A DNA stretch of 64,000 nucleotides from Porphyra umbilicalis (GCA_002049455.2 KV918837.1:186001-250000); one strand, 5' to 3'. Numbered from the stretch's first letter, positions 45,343 to 56,685 are shown. Numbers and translations: made by a program. Notes: generated by a model not told the origin, from the sequence alone.

Positions 45343-46984
45343 GTTAGTAGGACACTTTAAACGTCCTTTGCACCTATCATATCATATGATGCATAACCTA
45401 ACCTATAAACCATATCATAATCTCATCTATCCTCAAACTCTGCTAATCTTTGTCGGCAAGTAAGCAAGAATATGACAGTTAAACTACAAAGAAATCCTGT
45501 GTACAACTATATACCTGACGCATATGCGAGGGGCAATATTTTGGCAAGCCGGTCGAAGGTTTTATGATATACATACCAGACTTGGAAGTTCAATGTACTG
45601 CTGACAGCGCGCATTCTGAGCCAATGAATACACCACGTGGCTTGCTGGGAGCGAATCAAAGTCTCGATGATCCCGGGTTCACCCGGTATATCAGATCCTT
45701 CTGGACGCATGCGTCTGAGCATGTCGACTCGGTATGTTGAGCCCGTCTGTCCCCCAAAATCCCGGGTGGGCCGGTATATTACACCCCTCTCAGACCGAAT
45801 TGAAGGGGGTGCGGGAGGCATTCGACCCTGTATATTTGAGTTCCAAAAACATGTATATACCGGACGATTTTTCTTGTAGGGCGGGCATGGGGGTGACGAC
45901 GCGGGAAACCTGCCGTCCGGGGCTGGTGCCGCCGCTGCCGCGGCCGCCTGTTGGTGGTCACTGGCCGGCGACCGTGCGGCCGGGGGTGCCGCCACCGACG
46001 CCGCCGCCGACGCAGCGCACAACGTGCCTCCCCCGGGCGTCGCTGGGCGGCCACGGCCGCGCCACGTGGGGGGGTGGCGTCAGAAACTCGAACCGCACAT
46101 GCGGTAACGTGTATGGCGGTGGTGCCGCGCTCGTCGTCAAGTAACGCGGCGCCCGGTGGCCGCTCGCCCTCAGGCGTCGCGTCGCCGTGTGTGGCGGTGG
46201 TGCCCTCTGCACCCCCTACTCGCCCGGTGCTCGATCCCGCCCCCCCCCCCCCCGCACCATGAATGTCGCTGTATCCGCGGCGGAGCCGCCGCCGTCTCTG
46301 CCGCCGTCACCGCCACTGTGGCGGCCCCCGGCACCGCCGCGCGGCGGCGGCGGCGGCGCGGGGCACGGCACGAGTCGCGTCGGGCGGCGGGCGGTCGGGC
46401 GTCGGCAGTCCCGGCGTGTCTGGTGGTTTTTGCTTCTCTGTGACACTTGCCTTGCCTCGGCATTTTGGGGTTGCATGCTCCGAGGTGCTCATCGCGCTTC
46501 GCTTCTTCTTTCAACGGTGGGGGCCGGCGGTGCCGTGGAGTGCGATCGACTTAGTGCAGAGAATTCGCATCAGAGAAAGAGTTGTTATTCCATACCTTCC
46601 CGTGGAGGCGTGCAATAGGCCAGTTGTTACCTGAATGATTCGACAGGGTGCGTCTTCACTGGCCACGTGTGTGACCCAGAACCAATCGATTTTGAATTAG
46701 AGCGATGACATTGGCTCAGCCGGTATCGATAAGTTATCGTCTCGGGCGATGTGAGCCAATCATTCGAGCCGATAACGACCCCACGGAATGTGGAGGTGGC
46801 CCCGACGATCGCATGGTTAAGGCTGAAGCGAAGGCAGGATCGGCCCCTATTAGGGATGATCGCCGATGGTCAGGTGGGGCCTTTACCAAAATTCAGCCAC
46901 GAGCGTCGGTTGAATGCGCGCGTCGCTGCAGCTGGCCCGCGTTCCCACACACCTGCACGCTTGCATACACGCATGCCTACACCG

Positions 46985-47042
46985 CACCGACCGGTCCCCT
47001 ACACCACACCGACCGGTCCCCTACACCACACCGACCGGTCCA
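46985..47042. repeat. 22-bp tandem repeat
   Basis: ACCGACCGGTCCCCTACACC plus AC, two and a half copies. Confidence 0.85.
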
Positions 47043-47535
47043 CGCGGGGATCACACCCGCGTCTTTGCCGCAGCTCATCCTGCGTGCCCATCCTGCGCGC
47101 AAGTCTTGTCATTCGCCGAGCGTTTTCTTTCTCGTTCCCTCCGGCGTCGTATTCATTGTCAACGTTGCTCTCAAGCGGTACTGTCAACGGTTGCGCTGAC
47201 CACGAGGTGCCGCAGGAACCGGCGCGGGAGCGACGCCGGGGCGCGGACGGGGCGATTCAATGGGGTCGTGAGAGACGGTGCATAGGTCGGACCATGTCTG
47301 TACGTAGTCTGTTGAGGACCACATGCTCTGAGCACGCGCTTATGTTGGAAGCTAGCTGATGTTGACATGTGTCTTTGTGCCGAGCAATGTGACGTGCTGT
47401 GTCACCCACCCCATCTTGGAACACCTGCGTGCCTGCCCCTGCTTTTCTTTTCTTTGTATTATTGTATCATCACTCCAACCACCACCCTTCCAGTTATCCT
47501 CCTCCATCCCCTCCCCCCCCATGTCATCATCCTTT

Positions 47536-47867
47536 CTCGGTGCAAGCGCCGCAATGGCGGCGATCCAACTACACCACGTTCGACAGATTAAGATATTTCG
47601 GTACGCTGTCTTTTCCCAAGGGCAACCTCTGCACATTTTTCCTGCGGCCGGGTGCACGCAGCGTGTCGGTGCTCGCCCCACCCCCGCCCCCCCCCCCCCC
47701 CCGCCCCTCCCATGGCATCTTTCCTCCGTGCAAGCACCGCACTCGTGACGATCCAACTGCACCATATTCAACCGGCTTTGAGATTTTCTGTGCGATAGCT
47801 TTTCCCGAGGGCAACCTCTGCCCAAACTTTCAACATGTGGGTACACGCAGGTGCGGCTGCTCGCACC
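47536..47867. repeat. Tandem duplication, period about 187 bp
   Basis: Copy 1 at 47536-47690 and copy 2 at 47722-47867 share GTGCAAGC.CCGCA, GATCCAACT, CTTTTCCC.AGGGCAACCT and a C-rich tail. A related TTTTTCCCGAAGGCAA lies in the intron of the CACTA second gene at 44384. Confidence 0.65.
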
Positions 47868-48209
47868 CTTGGATCAACGACGGCGTCGACTGTGCGATGC
47901 GCTTCGCTATCAAACCAGAATCTGAAGACTGACCTCCCCGCTGCCGATCTGTTTGTCTCGTCTCGGTGTCTTGAAAGCTCGACCACCTTTTTCGTGCATT
48001 GTTTGTCTTGCCTCTGTGACGGAGTAGGAACGCGCTTCCCACTGTTTCCAAGACTGGTAGCGACTTTTGCGGACGCTTGCGATGCACTACGACGACTCTC
48101 TCCCGCAGTTGATTCCACGGATGGCCATGGAACTCCAAGTACGCCCTGTTTGCACACCCACTGCGCATCTGTCTGTTGGGCGCTGCCATGTGCATTAAAC
48201 CTAGTACTT

Positions 48210-49433
48210 TGATCTCATCTTCGTCCTCGTCCTGCGTCTCCTCGTTTGACGACTCTTCTAAGAACTCAGAGTCGGCCGTGTCAATGATGGCCTCCGTGTC
48301 ACTCTCCATGCCAAACCACGTCTCTACTGCCAGCTGGCGCTCCGCTGGCCTGGCGTCCCCAAAGCACCACGCGCCGATGGAAAAACTCCCCATATCAAGC
48401 AGCACCTTCTCCACGTCATTAGCTACGGTGCGCAGGGAATGCCAGCATGAACCATGCATGGCCATTATGGTTGCCTACATTGGCGTCGGCAAAATGCGTG
48501 CCTTGACCCAGCAGTGCGAAATTGTTGCTGGGTTCATCGCATCCCACTCCTCCAACAAAATCTCCAACATGTCTTGGAGGTGTTCCCTGACCGCCGCCAC
48601 GCACACGGAGCACGACCCGCGGTGGAGCCGCCCGCCTTCACGGAGCACAACTTCGCTGCCCCTGCGCGTTCGGTGGCGCTGCAGCAGTCACAGGGGAGCG
48701 CTCGATCCACACGTTGGGCTCACGAGGAGGGGGGTCCGCAGCAAGCCCCGATGCGGAGGGAGGAGTGTACATAGCCTCTGTGCCGGCTACCGGCCGCGCG
48801 GACTCGGACGCTCCTGCTTGCACACCGGCGGGTGTGTCGGCGACCGAGGAGGAGGAAGGGGTCCCTACCGCGGCTGCCGCGGCCAACCCCTCGGTCGAGT
48901 CGGTCGCCCTCGCCACCGCTCCCACCGCGGATCCAGGGGGTAGCTGTAGCACGAGAGCTCGCCCCGAGCCGCGAGCGCTCAGACGCTCCAATATCGAGGC
49001 CCAACAGGCGCCCCTTGTAGCGCTTCTTCAGGGCGGCGATGATTCCAGCATCGAGAGGTTGATGAGCAGATGTGACGTTCGGGGGCAGAGGGAAAATGGT
49101 GACTTGACCGTCTTTGAGCTCGCCGTGGGCACCGCAATTGCCAACGATTAGGATGCAAGGGAGCCGCGTTCTGCCCCGCACCGCCAGCAGGAAGACCGTT
49201 TTGAAACATTTCTCGCAGACGACACCGTTCATCCATGCCGACTTTTGGGAGAAGTAGGGCAGCGGGCAGGGATCTGGAGGGGCCTTGAAGCACACGGGAA
49301 CAGCAGCTTTGCCGATGACAGCCACAGAGACCTTGTGACACCCCTTCGAATTGACCGCGAGGACCAGGGTGACACAATCTTTTGCCTTCGTGGCCTTGCT
49401 TTCTCGAGCGCGTCGCCAACTTCCCGCCGTCAC
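48210..49433 (-). pseudogene. Degenerate pogo/Tigger-type transposase (Tc1/mariner superfamily)
   Basis: On the minus strand from 49433: ARESKATKAKDCVTLVLAVN, VIGKAAVPVCFK, KSAWMNGV, then CILIVGNCGAHG and FPLPPNVTSAHQPLDAGII with KKRYKGRLLG. These are the DDE_1-type blocks of pogo/Tigger transposases and CENP-B relatives. The central catalytic Asp (normally in DNAPAH or similar) is Gly here (GNCGAH), while the Asp in QPLDAGII is kept. The N-terminal DNA-binding domain and first catalytic Asp are absent. After about 48975 the frame is lost. A further family block (EILLEEWDAMNPATISHCW and KARILP) appears in another frame at about 48495-48605, and an acidic C-terminus (EETQDEDEDE) in a third. 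It is clearly dead. Its 5' edge abuts a SET-domain fragment on the other strand. Confidence 0.8.
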
Positions 49434-49447
49434 GTAGGCACGGTTAG

Positions 49448-49720
49448 GGAGACACCGAAAATGGGGCGGTCAGTGGCGCCGAGAGGGGCAACTTGCAGGC
49501 CGACAGCTCGACGCTCTCCCGCAAGCCCAACGTGCGCCTGCAGTTGCGGCCCATGAAGGACCCGTCCGACATGGTGCGTCCCGACCTGTTGACGGTGTTG
49601 GCCCCATCGGACGTTGCCTTTGGGGAGGAGCTGTTTCTCGACTATGGGTCCGACTTTGATTGGGATCGAGTCAACGCGATGCTCGCGGTGTCCTCTGGCA
49701 TGACGCCCCAATCGGCGTGA
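49448..49720 (+). pseudogene. C-terminal fragment of a SET-domain protein
   Basis: The frame is open from 49448 (stop just before, at 49445) to TGA at 49718-49720, about 90 codons with strong G/C third positions. It contains SRKPNVRLQL, a spacer, then VLAPSDVAFGEELFLDYGSDFDW. The GEELFLDYG block is the hallmark C-terminal motif of SET lysine methyltransferases, where Tyr closes the active site. The N-terminal half of the SET domain (GxG, NHS-type motif) is missing. The fragment begins about 15 bp from the edge of the pogo relic, so the transposon probably truncated this gene. Without the rest it is unlikely to be active. Confidence 0.65.
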
Positions 49721-52029
49721 CGGCGGGCCCGCGAGAGAGAGAGAGACTGTGTGTTGTGTGCATGTGTCGTCGGTGTGTGTGTTGGTTGCAATATCTTGGG
49801 CGGCCGCGTCGGCCGCTCACGTTTTCAGCTTCCAAAAGCCTTGATTGCACGATCATGGCCACTTCTTGATAGCCCCCATGCACGATCGGGACACGGCCCC
49901 GGGAGGCATATGGGTGGAGACTGACCGTACAACCAGCACGCGGCGTGTGAGTGGCGGGAGGGGTAGGCCACAGAAGTTTGAGGATCATATGGCTGATCCT
50001 CAATTAAAGATTGGGGCGGTACAGTAGTTGCCATCCGCGACCAGCGGATGTGGACCAGCGGAGAATGGATACAAATCGTCTGAGATGCTTACGTCAAGAC
50101 CACCGCCGCTTCCCAATCACGATGTGGTTGCGGACTTGATTCGCCTTTCCAAATCAATCACGTTCACATGCGTGCGTCGTTTGGACGGGGCTGTGGTATT
50201 AATAACGTTGGTGCAATTACCAGTGTATTGGGACCGACCGTAGCCAAGCAATAAAGCGAGTTCTATCGCCGTCGCGGCGAGGAAGAAAGACCTTTTGTTG
50301 AGGGGCATCCGACGGGGAGCCGGGTGGTGCCCACGACGGCGACCCCGGACCCATGGTGATTTAATATAAACGAGGGCACTGGTCGATCGACCGTCCGATC
50401 TCAAGCGATCGTAATGAGTGCCGGCAGACAGATAAGACAGGCAAGCAAACAAGCAATAAAAAAAATGAACAATGCAGAAGTAACCCCCCAAAGGGCATGC
50501 CACAGGCCAGTTCCCACAGTCCGTGGGCTTTGGCCAGTCAAGGGGGCTACCTGTGGCAAATTGCCAATTTCGGGCGAAGATATGCTACAGGGGCCGCAGT
50601 CCCAGAACCGTCCCCAGGTCGTGTCCAGGGCCGAGTCAACAGCCCACAAATTGGAGAATCGCGGATTGGTGGAAATGGGTGGCAGCACTTGCGAGCATTT
50701 TTGAACATCCAATCTGGGTCTGTTTTTACGGTCTGCAACCGCCACTTCTTGGACGTTAACAACCCAATTCGAGATCGTAGGGCAGTGGCCGGTCCGGCTG
50801 TGCCTGCATGACACTCGCGTTCACAGTCACTACAGTACGGCCCCGAAGAACGCCTGGGGTAGGCCAGAAACGTAGCACCCTTCCTAGGCCATTAACGTAG
50901 CACCCTCACAGGAACGTGCAGTTTGGATTTGTGATTTGACAAGCGCGACAGTCTGGCTGCTGCGTGCTTATTTTTATCGGAAATGGATTGGATGACCAAG
51001 AAATACGCATTTTATGGTCTAGAAGCACACACGCACCAGCCGTTCGCGATCGCACCCTCTCTCCCCAACCCCCCCCCCCCCCCCCACACCCCGTTCCGCC
51101 GATCCGCGAACTCACCTCCCTCGCGACGGCGCATTGCCGGCGCTCACCGCGACCACCCCGACATCCGTTGATGCTCGACGCAGCCGCAATCGACGATGTG
51201 TCCGCGAGGGGCCCTGCGTTGCACGGTTTCGCGAAGGTGAGTGCCTGGAGACTGATATGTGCTATGAAGTCTGCGGGTAGCGGCGGTTGGAGCGAGAGGG
51301 GGGTGGAGGGGAGGCCGCTTCCGATCAGGAGGTTGCCGTGCGCTTGCGTCCAGCGCCTCCAGAAAGAAGACGGCTGGGGCGGTGCACCCAGCTGGACGCC
51401 GTCGGCGGCTCGCCGTCGGCTGCTCAAATCGAAGTACCTGCTCATTGCCGGTTCGGCTGCTGCCACTTGCCATTTCTTTGCTTCTCCAAACTGAAACCAA
51501 ATCTGATTCAACCAGTGTTGCCTCACTGACAGAGGGGCTACCGAGTCTGGACCCACTCGAAGATGGTCGCGAAGACCATCTTCGAGGGCGCTCAACTTCG
51601 GGGCCGTACTGTATTGGGTGCTGTCGCCGCCGGGGCTTTTTCCACCCCCCAACGTGGCGGCACCTGTTGTCACGCGACGCCCAGCGCGTTCGGTAATGCA
51701 TGGGTGGCGGGTGCAAACACCGACTGTGATACTGGACGGCTCTGGCACAGGGCCCGCGACACTGGCGGTTGTGGTTTCTGTGGTGGGGACAGCTGCATTG
51801 CGGTTGATGAGACCGAGGCTGCCGGCCTATCGTAATCGGTCTTCCCGCGGGCACGAGTCCCTATAAATGATTCGTTGGCGCTGCTGGTCGGGGCCAAGAC
51901 GGGGAGCACGGTGGTCCAGGGAGCGACACCCTCCTCACACCCCACCCCCACTGCCCCCGTGGCCGCGTCGGTCGGGTGCCCCCCCCCCCCCCCCCCCGTC
52001 GCGTGTGGCGGATCGCCGTGCTCGTCAAC
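49721..52029. other. Spacer with small repeats
   Basis: Includes a GA/GT-rich microsatellite-like stretch (49735-49790), two copies of AACGTAGCACCCT (50869 and 50895), a perfect 13-bp stem (51556-51568 and 51574-51586; GACCATCTTCGAG on the 3' side) and long C runs near 51070 and 51980. No gene was recognised. Confidence 0.45.
49834..49863 (-). repeat. Inverted partner of the repeat at 57028-57057
   Basis: AAAAGCCTTGATTGCACGAT and the next ten bases match the inverse complement of 57028-57057 at 29 of 30 positions, with weaker similarity for about 40 bp on either side. The pair brackets 7.1 kb. Confidence 0.7.
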
Positions 52030-54359
52030 ATGGTCGGCAACCGGGGTGCCCCGCCAGATGACAGTGCCGGTGGCGACCGCGCGGGCGTTGCGGTGCCCCC
52101 CGCCCCCCACGCCGGTCGGCGCGGCGGCGTGGGTGGCGCGGCCGCGCCCGCTCGGGGCAGGGGGGGCCGGGGGGCCGTACCCGCCGTCCTTGGGCGCCCC
52201 CCGCTGTCGTTCGCCGGGGCTCGTCCGCCTGCACCGCCCCCCGCTGCCGGCCGAGGGGCCGGCTATAGGGGTGGCAGGCGCACCGAGGCCCCGCCCGAGG
52301 CCCCGCCTACCACCAACCTCCCCCCAACACCTGCCGTGGGCGGCGCCCACAACGACGCGGCGATGTATTATGGTTCCTTTTGTTCGTTGTTGGCTGGCAG
52401 GCCCCCGCCGCCGCCGCGCCCGTGGCACCAGGAGGTGCCACCGCCGCAGCGGCAGCAGCGCGTCCGCGCCCGCACGCACGACTACGGGCGCCGCACGTCC
52501 CCCGACTCACCGCGGTCGACGACGCCACCGCCCAAGCCGCTGCAACTGCCCGACGACACGCCAGGATGGGACGCGCTTGCCGGCCAAGCGGCCAACGTGG
52601 ACGCCCTCAAAGTCGCCCTCGACGTCCTCCTGATGCCTGACACGCGACGGGCGCCGCGGGCCTCGACCAATAATGGGGTTTTGTTGACGGGCCCCCCCGG
52701 GACGGGCAAGACGCTGGCCGTCCGCCTGCTGGCGGGCCGTGCCAAGGCGCTCAATGGGGGCACCGCGGTGCCCCTGTGGGTCGTCAATGGCGGCGAGCTC
52801 CTCTCCAAGTTTATCGGGGAGGGCGAACAGCGCGTCCGGCGTGTGATTGACGCCGCCACCGCCGCGCAGCCGTCCATCATTTTTTTCGACCAATTTGAGG
52901 CAATCACCGCCGCACGCACCGACGGGCGCCAAGAGTCGATCCCGATGATCGCCACGCTGTTGGCGCTCCTGGACGGGTTGGTGCGGCGGGACCGGGTTTT
53001 CGTTGTTGCGGCGACGAACCGTGTCGACCTGATCGATCGCGCGTTTCGTCGGCCCGGCCGGTTTGGTACGGAGCTGCCCTTTGGGCTCCCCGACGCGGCC
53101 GGCCGCTGGGCCATCATGCGCGTGTCGGCCGCCGCGGAGGGCGTGCGCATGACCGCCGAGGACGCAACCCGGATCGCCGACCACAAGGACGACTGGTTGA
53201 GGGCCGAGATCGCGGGCCTCTGTGACGACGCCTCAACGACCGTCTTTGCGCGGCGGTTTTTCGACGTGGCCCGACTCGTTTCAGGGGGTTACCGACAACG
53301 CTGTCGACTTGCGTGTCGACTGGAAGGACACCTTCGACCGGCGCGAACGGTCCACGCGGCTCGGGGCGCCGCCGCCCCTGCGGCGGCCGCTCCCTCAACG
53401 CGTGTCGCCGCTGCTGACACCGACGCTGACCAACGTGAAGGGGTTTCTCACTTGCCACTTTCCCGTCCACCGGCTCGGGTCGATGACTGGGCGTTGCGCC
53501 GCAGCGGCGGCGGTTGGGTGCGGCGCGGACACTGCGTTCAGCGGCATGGCCGCGGGCCTTCCCATTTTGCCCCAGCGACTGCTCATTGACGGAGACGACG
53601 GGATGCGGCAAGGCACCTTCGCAGCTGCGGTTCTACATGCGCTGACACCCATGCCAATCTATGACGCGGGCTTTGCGTCGCTGACACGTGGGGCTGGTGC
53701 GCGCAACCCCCAGCAGCGGCTGGCAGAGACGATTTACGCCGCCACGCTCGCCGCGCCGGCCGTGCTCTTCATCCCACTCGTAGAGTTGTGGGTGGACGAC
53801 CCTTCGGCGGGGGACTCGACGGACCTGCAATTTTTTGAGGCGGCGCTCCGGGACGTACCCGTCGGCACGCCGCTGCTGGTTCTGACCAAAACGGATCGGC
53901 GCGCCCGTCGTGCGTTGCTGGCCATTTTTCCCTCAACCTTTTCTGTCGAATCCGCCACAAAATGTGCAGCGCCGCGACTACTGGGCCCACATCGTCAAGG
54001 TGTGCATAAACAAGGTCGCCGTGAAGGTCAAGTTCGGTGTACGCCTGCCAGTCCCCTTGCAGGACGTACACGAACGGATGGAGGCGTTGCAGACGCAGTC
54101 GGCGGATTGGAGCGTCGACGCGATGGAGCACGTGTTTGAGAGTCTCCGCGCCCTCCTGTCAATGGAGGTCCGGACGGGGGAGGGCCTGTGGGGGAGCCTT
54201 TTGCATGCCACCGCCCCACTCGACGGCGAAGCGCCGAGTGTCGGCGCAAACACAGCCGACGGTACCGCCAATGACGACACGTACGATGGTGGCGGCGGCG
54301 GCGACGGCGCCGCTGACGGCTCTCGAGGACGGCCGGCAAAGCGCACGCGAGGTGCCTAG
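52030..54359 (+). pseudogene. ATAD2/Yta7-type tandem AAA ATPase, two frameshifts, no bromodomain
   Basis: The first AAA domain is in one frame from the ATG at 52030 (a frame open further upstream): WDALAGQ, Walker A GPPGTGKT, pore-type GGELLSKFIGEGEQRVRR, Walker B IIFFDQFEAI, sensor AATNRVD, and RRPGRF with the Arg finger. The usual Walker B Glu is Gln. Near 53250-53285 the frame shifts by one. The next part has LRVDWKDTF...R, the block after AAA1 in ATAD2, and a degenerate second AAA domain without a P-loop (RLLIDGDDGMRQGT, ALTPMPIYDAG, APAVLFIPLVELWVDD, TPLLVLTKTD). Near 53930 it shifts again and ends with QRRDYWAHIVKV and a basic tail (RGRPAKRTRGA). ATAD2 proteins are chromatin hexamers that remodel or unload histones and carry a bromodomain; none is visible here. 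It is probably decaying, unless the shifts are sequence errors. Confidence 0.75.
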
Positions 54360-55519
54360 ACGCAAGCACCGGCCGGCGGCGGGGCATTGCGCCCGTGGTC
54401 GCGACTCGGCCGGACGCAGCAGTAGCTGGTTCCCCGGACGGACCGCAGCTGCCACACGGGGACCAGGGATGGAAAAAATCCGCGATTTTTTACATCTCGG
54501 ATAGATTAATCTCAGTATTAATATATTAAATCTCGATTTTCCAATTAATAAATGGTTTTATTGCTGCCTGTGACTTCGACTGCCGGCTGTGTCTGACCAT
54601 TCAAGTCGCGGCCGCTTCGCTGATCCGAGGGTGCTCGCCTGCCTCGGTCTGTGGTGGACTTTTTACACTTCACACTGAGTGGCGCGTCGGTACTCCTGAG
54701 GTGGAAGAGAGAAGAGCGGAGAGGCCGAGGTGGTCGCCGTTGGTCGTCCTGTGCGAGGTGAGGGTGTGTGAGGAGCCGCCACTGTAGCCGAGGCCGCCCC
54801 GGCTGCCGCTCTCCACCGTTGTGGCCACCCCGCCTCCGCACCGTCAGCCACCAAAACGCGTGTCACGCCACAGGCAGCGGCCGAGACCCGAGGCGACAGC
54901 CTTCTAGCATTAAGTTTAAAAACACATAAAAAAACCGGGAGAACGGCAACTGATTAATCTATAGATTAAATATGTATTAAATCGATTTAATTTAATGCAT
55001 GCATTTTATTGGTGCCAACCCTGACGGGGACACGCCGATGCCGCCGTCTGCTTCCCCTCTGCCCGCGGATCCGTCGGTCCGACGTGGGTGACGGCGGGTG
55101 CTGTCTCTATTGCTTCATCCGCGAAGCTTGTATGGTACTGTCGGAGCACGTGGCATTTTTCCCCCGGATGACAAACGTCCGTCGATACAAAGGGGGGGGG
55201 CGACTCTGTAAAAGGTATCAATATCCATCTGACCCCAACGCTTCACAACTGGGATCTGATAAAGGCTTAATTTCATCCCCGCCGGAAAATAAAATCACGG
55301 GTCGCTTCGGGACAGCATTGCGGGGTCGGGGGTCTGTTCCGTTTCCGCTGGGGCGCTAAAGGCGGTGCGGCGGCACACGCTTGAGGATTCCTTGACCCAG
55401 ACGGGGGCGACGGCGGACCCCGCCGCCCGTGCGGCCGCGATGGAGCAGTTTTGCGACGGCGAGGACGTGGAGGACGCGGGCGCCTCCCATCTGGCGTCGC
55501 TCCGGCCGACGACGTGGTC
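54360..55519. other. Spacer with two AT-rich related blocks
   Basis: 54490-54555 and 54950-55015 are AT-rich and alike (GATTAATCT then TATTAAAT blocks), bracketing about 0.45 kb of GC-richer DNA. They could be ends of an insertion, but no clean repeat boundaries were found. Confidence 0.35.
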
Positions 55520-56089
55520 ATGGACGACAATGACACCGACGCGGTGGAAAATTTCATCAACAGCATCCTGGGCGAGGACGCGGAGCTGTGCGCCGCGCAC
55601 GGCGAGGCCTTGCCGCCCGACGTGCTACGGCAAGCGATGGAGGAGCAGGAGGCGGCTATTGCCCGCCGCTGGGCTGCCGTGTTCGAGTCGGTGAAGGCCC
55701 TGCAGGACCGCACCCGGTACCTGTCCGACGTCTCAGCGCTCAACACGAGCGCCGCCACGGTGCTCGAAAGCTTTTTGCGGCTGTGCTCCGAGTCGAGCGA
55801 GTTGGTGGCCAGCAAGCGCCGGCTGGACATGTGGTCGCAGCAGGCGCGAGACCTGATGACTGCCACCGCCTTGGGCCTCGAGGCCAGTTCTGCGTTGATT
55901 GCAGTCCTCGGAGACTCGGGCGCGGGCAAAAGCACCCTGCTCAACGCTCTTTTACAGGTCGATGACGGTGGCGTTGTGCCTGTTTCGGGCGTGCGCGCCT
56001 GCACGGCGGCGCCCATCGAAATCAGTTACTGTGTCGCTGAGCCCGGCGCCGAGTACCAAGCGACTGCCGAGTTCCTGACACCGCCCTGA
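55520..56089 (+). pseudogene. Dynamin-like / SLIP-GC-type GTPase, 3' truncated
   Basis: The ATG at 55520 begins an acidic N-terminus (MDDNDTDAVENFINSILGED), then about 90 residues of coiled helix (ALPPDVLRQAMEEQEAAIARR, STAATVLESF-like stretch). The G1 P-loop GDSGAGKSTLLNALL lies at about residues 130-144, followed by VPVSGVRACTAAPIEISY, the switch region typical of the nuclear GTPase SLIP-GC and related fungal or algal dynamin-like proteins, and then YQATAEFLTP. The frame stops at TGA 56087-56089, just where the mitochondrial-like patch starts, so DxxG, the rest of the G domain and the stalk are missing. The family normally exceeds 600 residues. I infer truncation by insertion of organellar DNA. 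The host function would be GTP-dependent; this fragment is unlikely to work. Confidence 0.7.
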
Positions 56090-56203
56090 AGGCCAGGGTA
56101 CTGCACGTACGTGCCTGGAATCAAAAAACTTCTCTCGGTGAGATTTGAACTCCCGTCAATGCCTTGAATAATGCACTGTCCAAACAAGTAGACAATAACA
56201 GCT

Positions 56204-56277
56204 TAGCAATAGTGGGACTCGAACCCATGTCGTACGGATTACGATTCCCCCGTTCTGACCAACTGGACTATATTGTC
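56204..56277 (-). tRNA. Degenerate organelle-type tRNA, anticodon CGU as folded
   Basis: The 74 bases fold as a tRNA. The acceptor stem GACAATA/TATTGCT has one mismatch and one wobble, the D loop has AGTTGG, the anticodon loop is ATCGTAA (T33 kept, anticodon CGT, Thr), and the T arm is GGG TTCGAGT CCC. Mismatches in the D and anticodon stems suggest a transferred, decaying copy rather than a working nuclear tRNA. Confidence 0.5.
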
Positions 56278-56562
56278 ACCAAAAAGGATAACCCAACGAA
56301 TTAGTTAATTGAATGCTCATAATTTTAGTACGCAACTGTTGCTTTGTAAGCCATTTGACGAAGTACTTCTTTGTCCTTTATCATTTCCCTTCATTTCTCA
56401 ACATTGGGATTAGAAATGTAATCTACTCCACTTAAAAGGTCATTACAAGGAAATCTAGTGATATGTGCAGAAGCACTTCGAATCAATGTTAGTCGAGAAA
56501 AAAAAAAGCATCGATTAACATACAGTCAGTCTCAATCACCTTCAGAGATCCTCGGAAATCAA

Positions 56563-56685
56563 AACCCCGTTTACAGGGTGCTACTCATTTTATGCTATCA
56601 AATAGTGGGGGCTTCATTTGGCCGTGTGGGCCGCCGTTTGTCTTTTCTGGATTTTTTTGCTTGGGTGCTACTTGTATTTGGGCAA
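56563..56685 (+). pseudogene. Possible nad6 (NADH dehydrogenase subunit 6) fragment
   Basis: Translates to NPVYRVLLILCYQIVGASF ... LDFFAWVLLVFG, which resembles the NPVxSVLFLIL ... LEFFAxxFLxVYVG segment of mitochondrial ND6, a membrane subunit of complex I. The match is short and gapped and the start is missing. Its context (tRNA-like genes, AT-rich patch) supports a mitochondrial origin. Red-algal plastids lack ndh genes, so a plastid source would be unlikely. Confidence 0.35.

Larger units (their letters stand above)
39648..45881 (+). mobile_element. CACTA/EnSpm-type DNA transposon, near complete (6.2 kb)
   Basis: The left end CCCTACAGGAAAATTACCCG and the right end read inward, CCCTACAAGAAAAATCGTCC, are terminal inverted repeats of about 15 bp that closely resemble the maize En/Spm end CACTACAAGAAAA. 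The flanks carry a 3-bp direct duplication CGG (39645-39647 and 45882-45884), as expected for CACTA elements. Subterminal motifs CCGGTATAT or variants occur at 39665, 39707 and 39748 on the left and at 45683, 45771 and 45855 (complement) on the right, the arrangement bound by TnpA-type proteins. Inside are a Tnp2-type transposase gene and a second spliced gene in the same orientation. The first base pair differs from the usual CACTA (CCCTA). Confidence 0.88.
45885..48209. other. Repeat-bearing spacer, no gene supported
   Basis: GC-rich to about 46440, then balanced. It contains a 22-bp triplicate, a 187-bp tandem duplication and a short stem near 46711-46760 (TTGGCTCA against TGAGCCAA). Frames are not convincing. 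The relic pogo gene may extend into its right end. Confidence 0.4.

Noticed and set aside
54490..55015. AT-rich blocks as long terminal repeats of a retrotransposon
   Set aside because: Similarity is low and short, with no TG...CA ends, primer-binding site or reverse transcriptase anywhere in the window.
56131..56200. Second organellar tRNA on the minus strand
   Set aside because: Only the T arm (GTTCAAAT) and a 3' end look tRNA-like. The acceptor stem does not close and no anticodon loop can be fixed, so it is mentioned only within the insertion entry.
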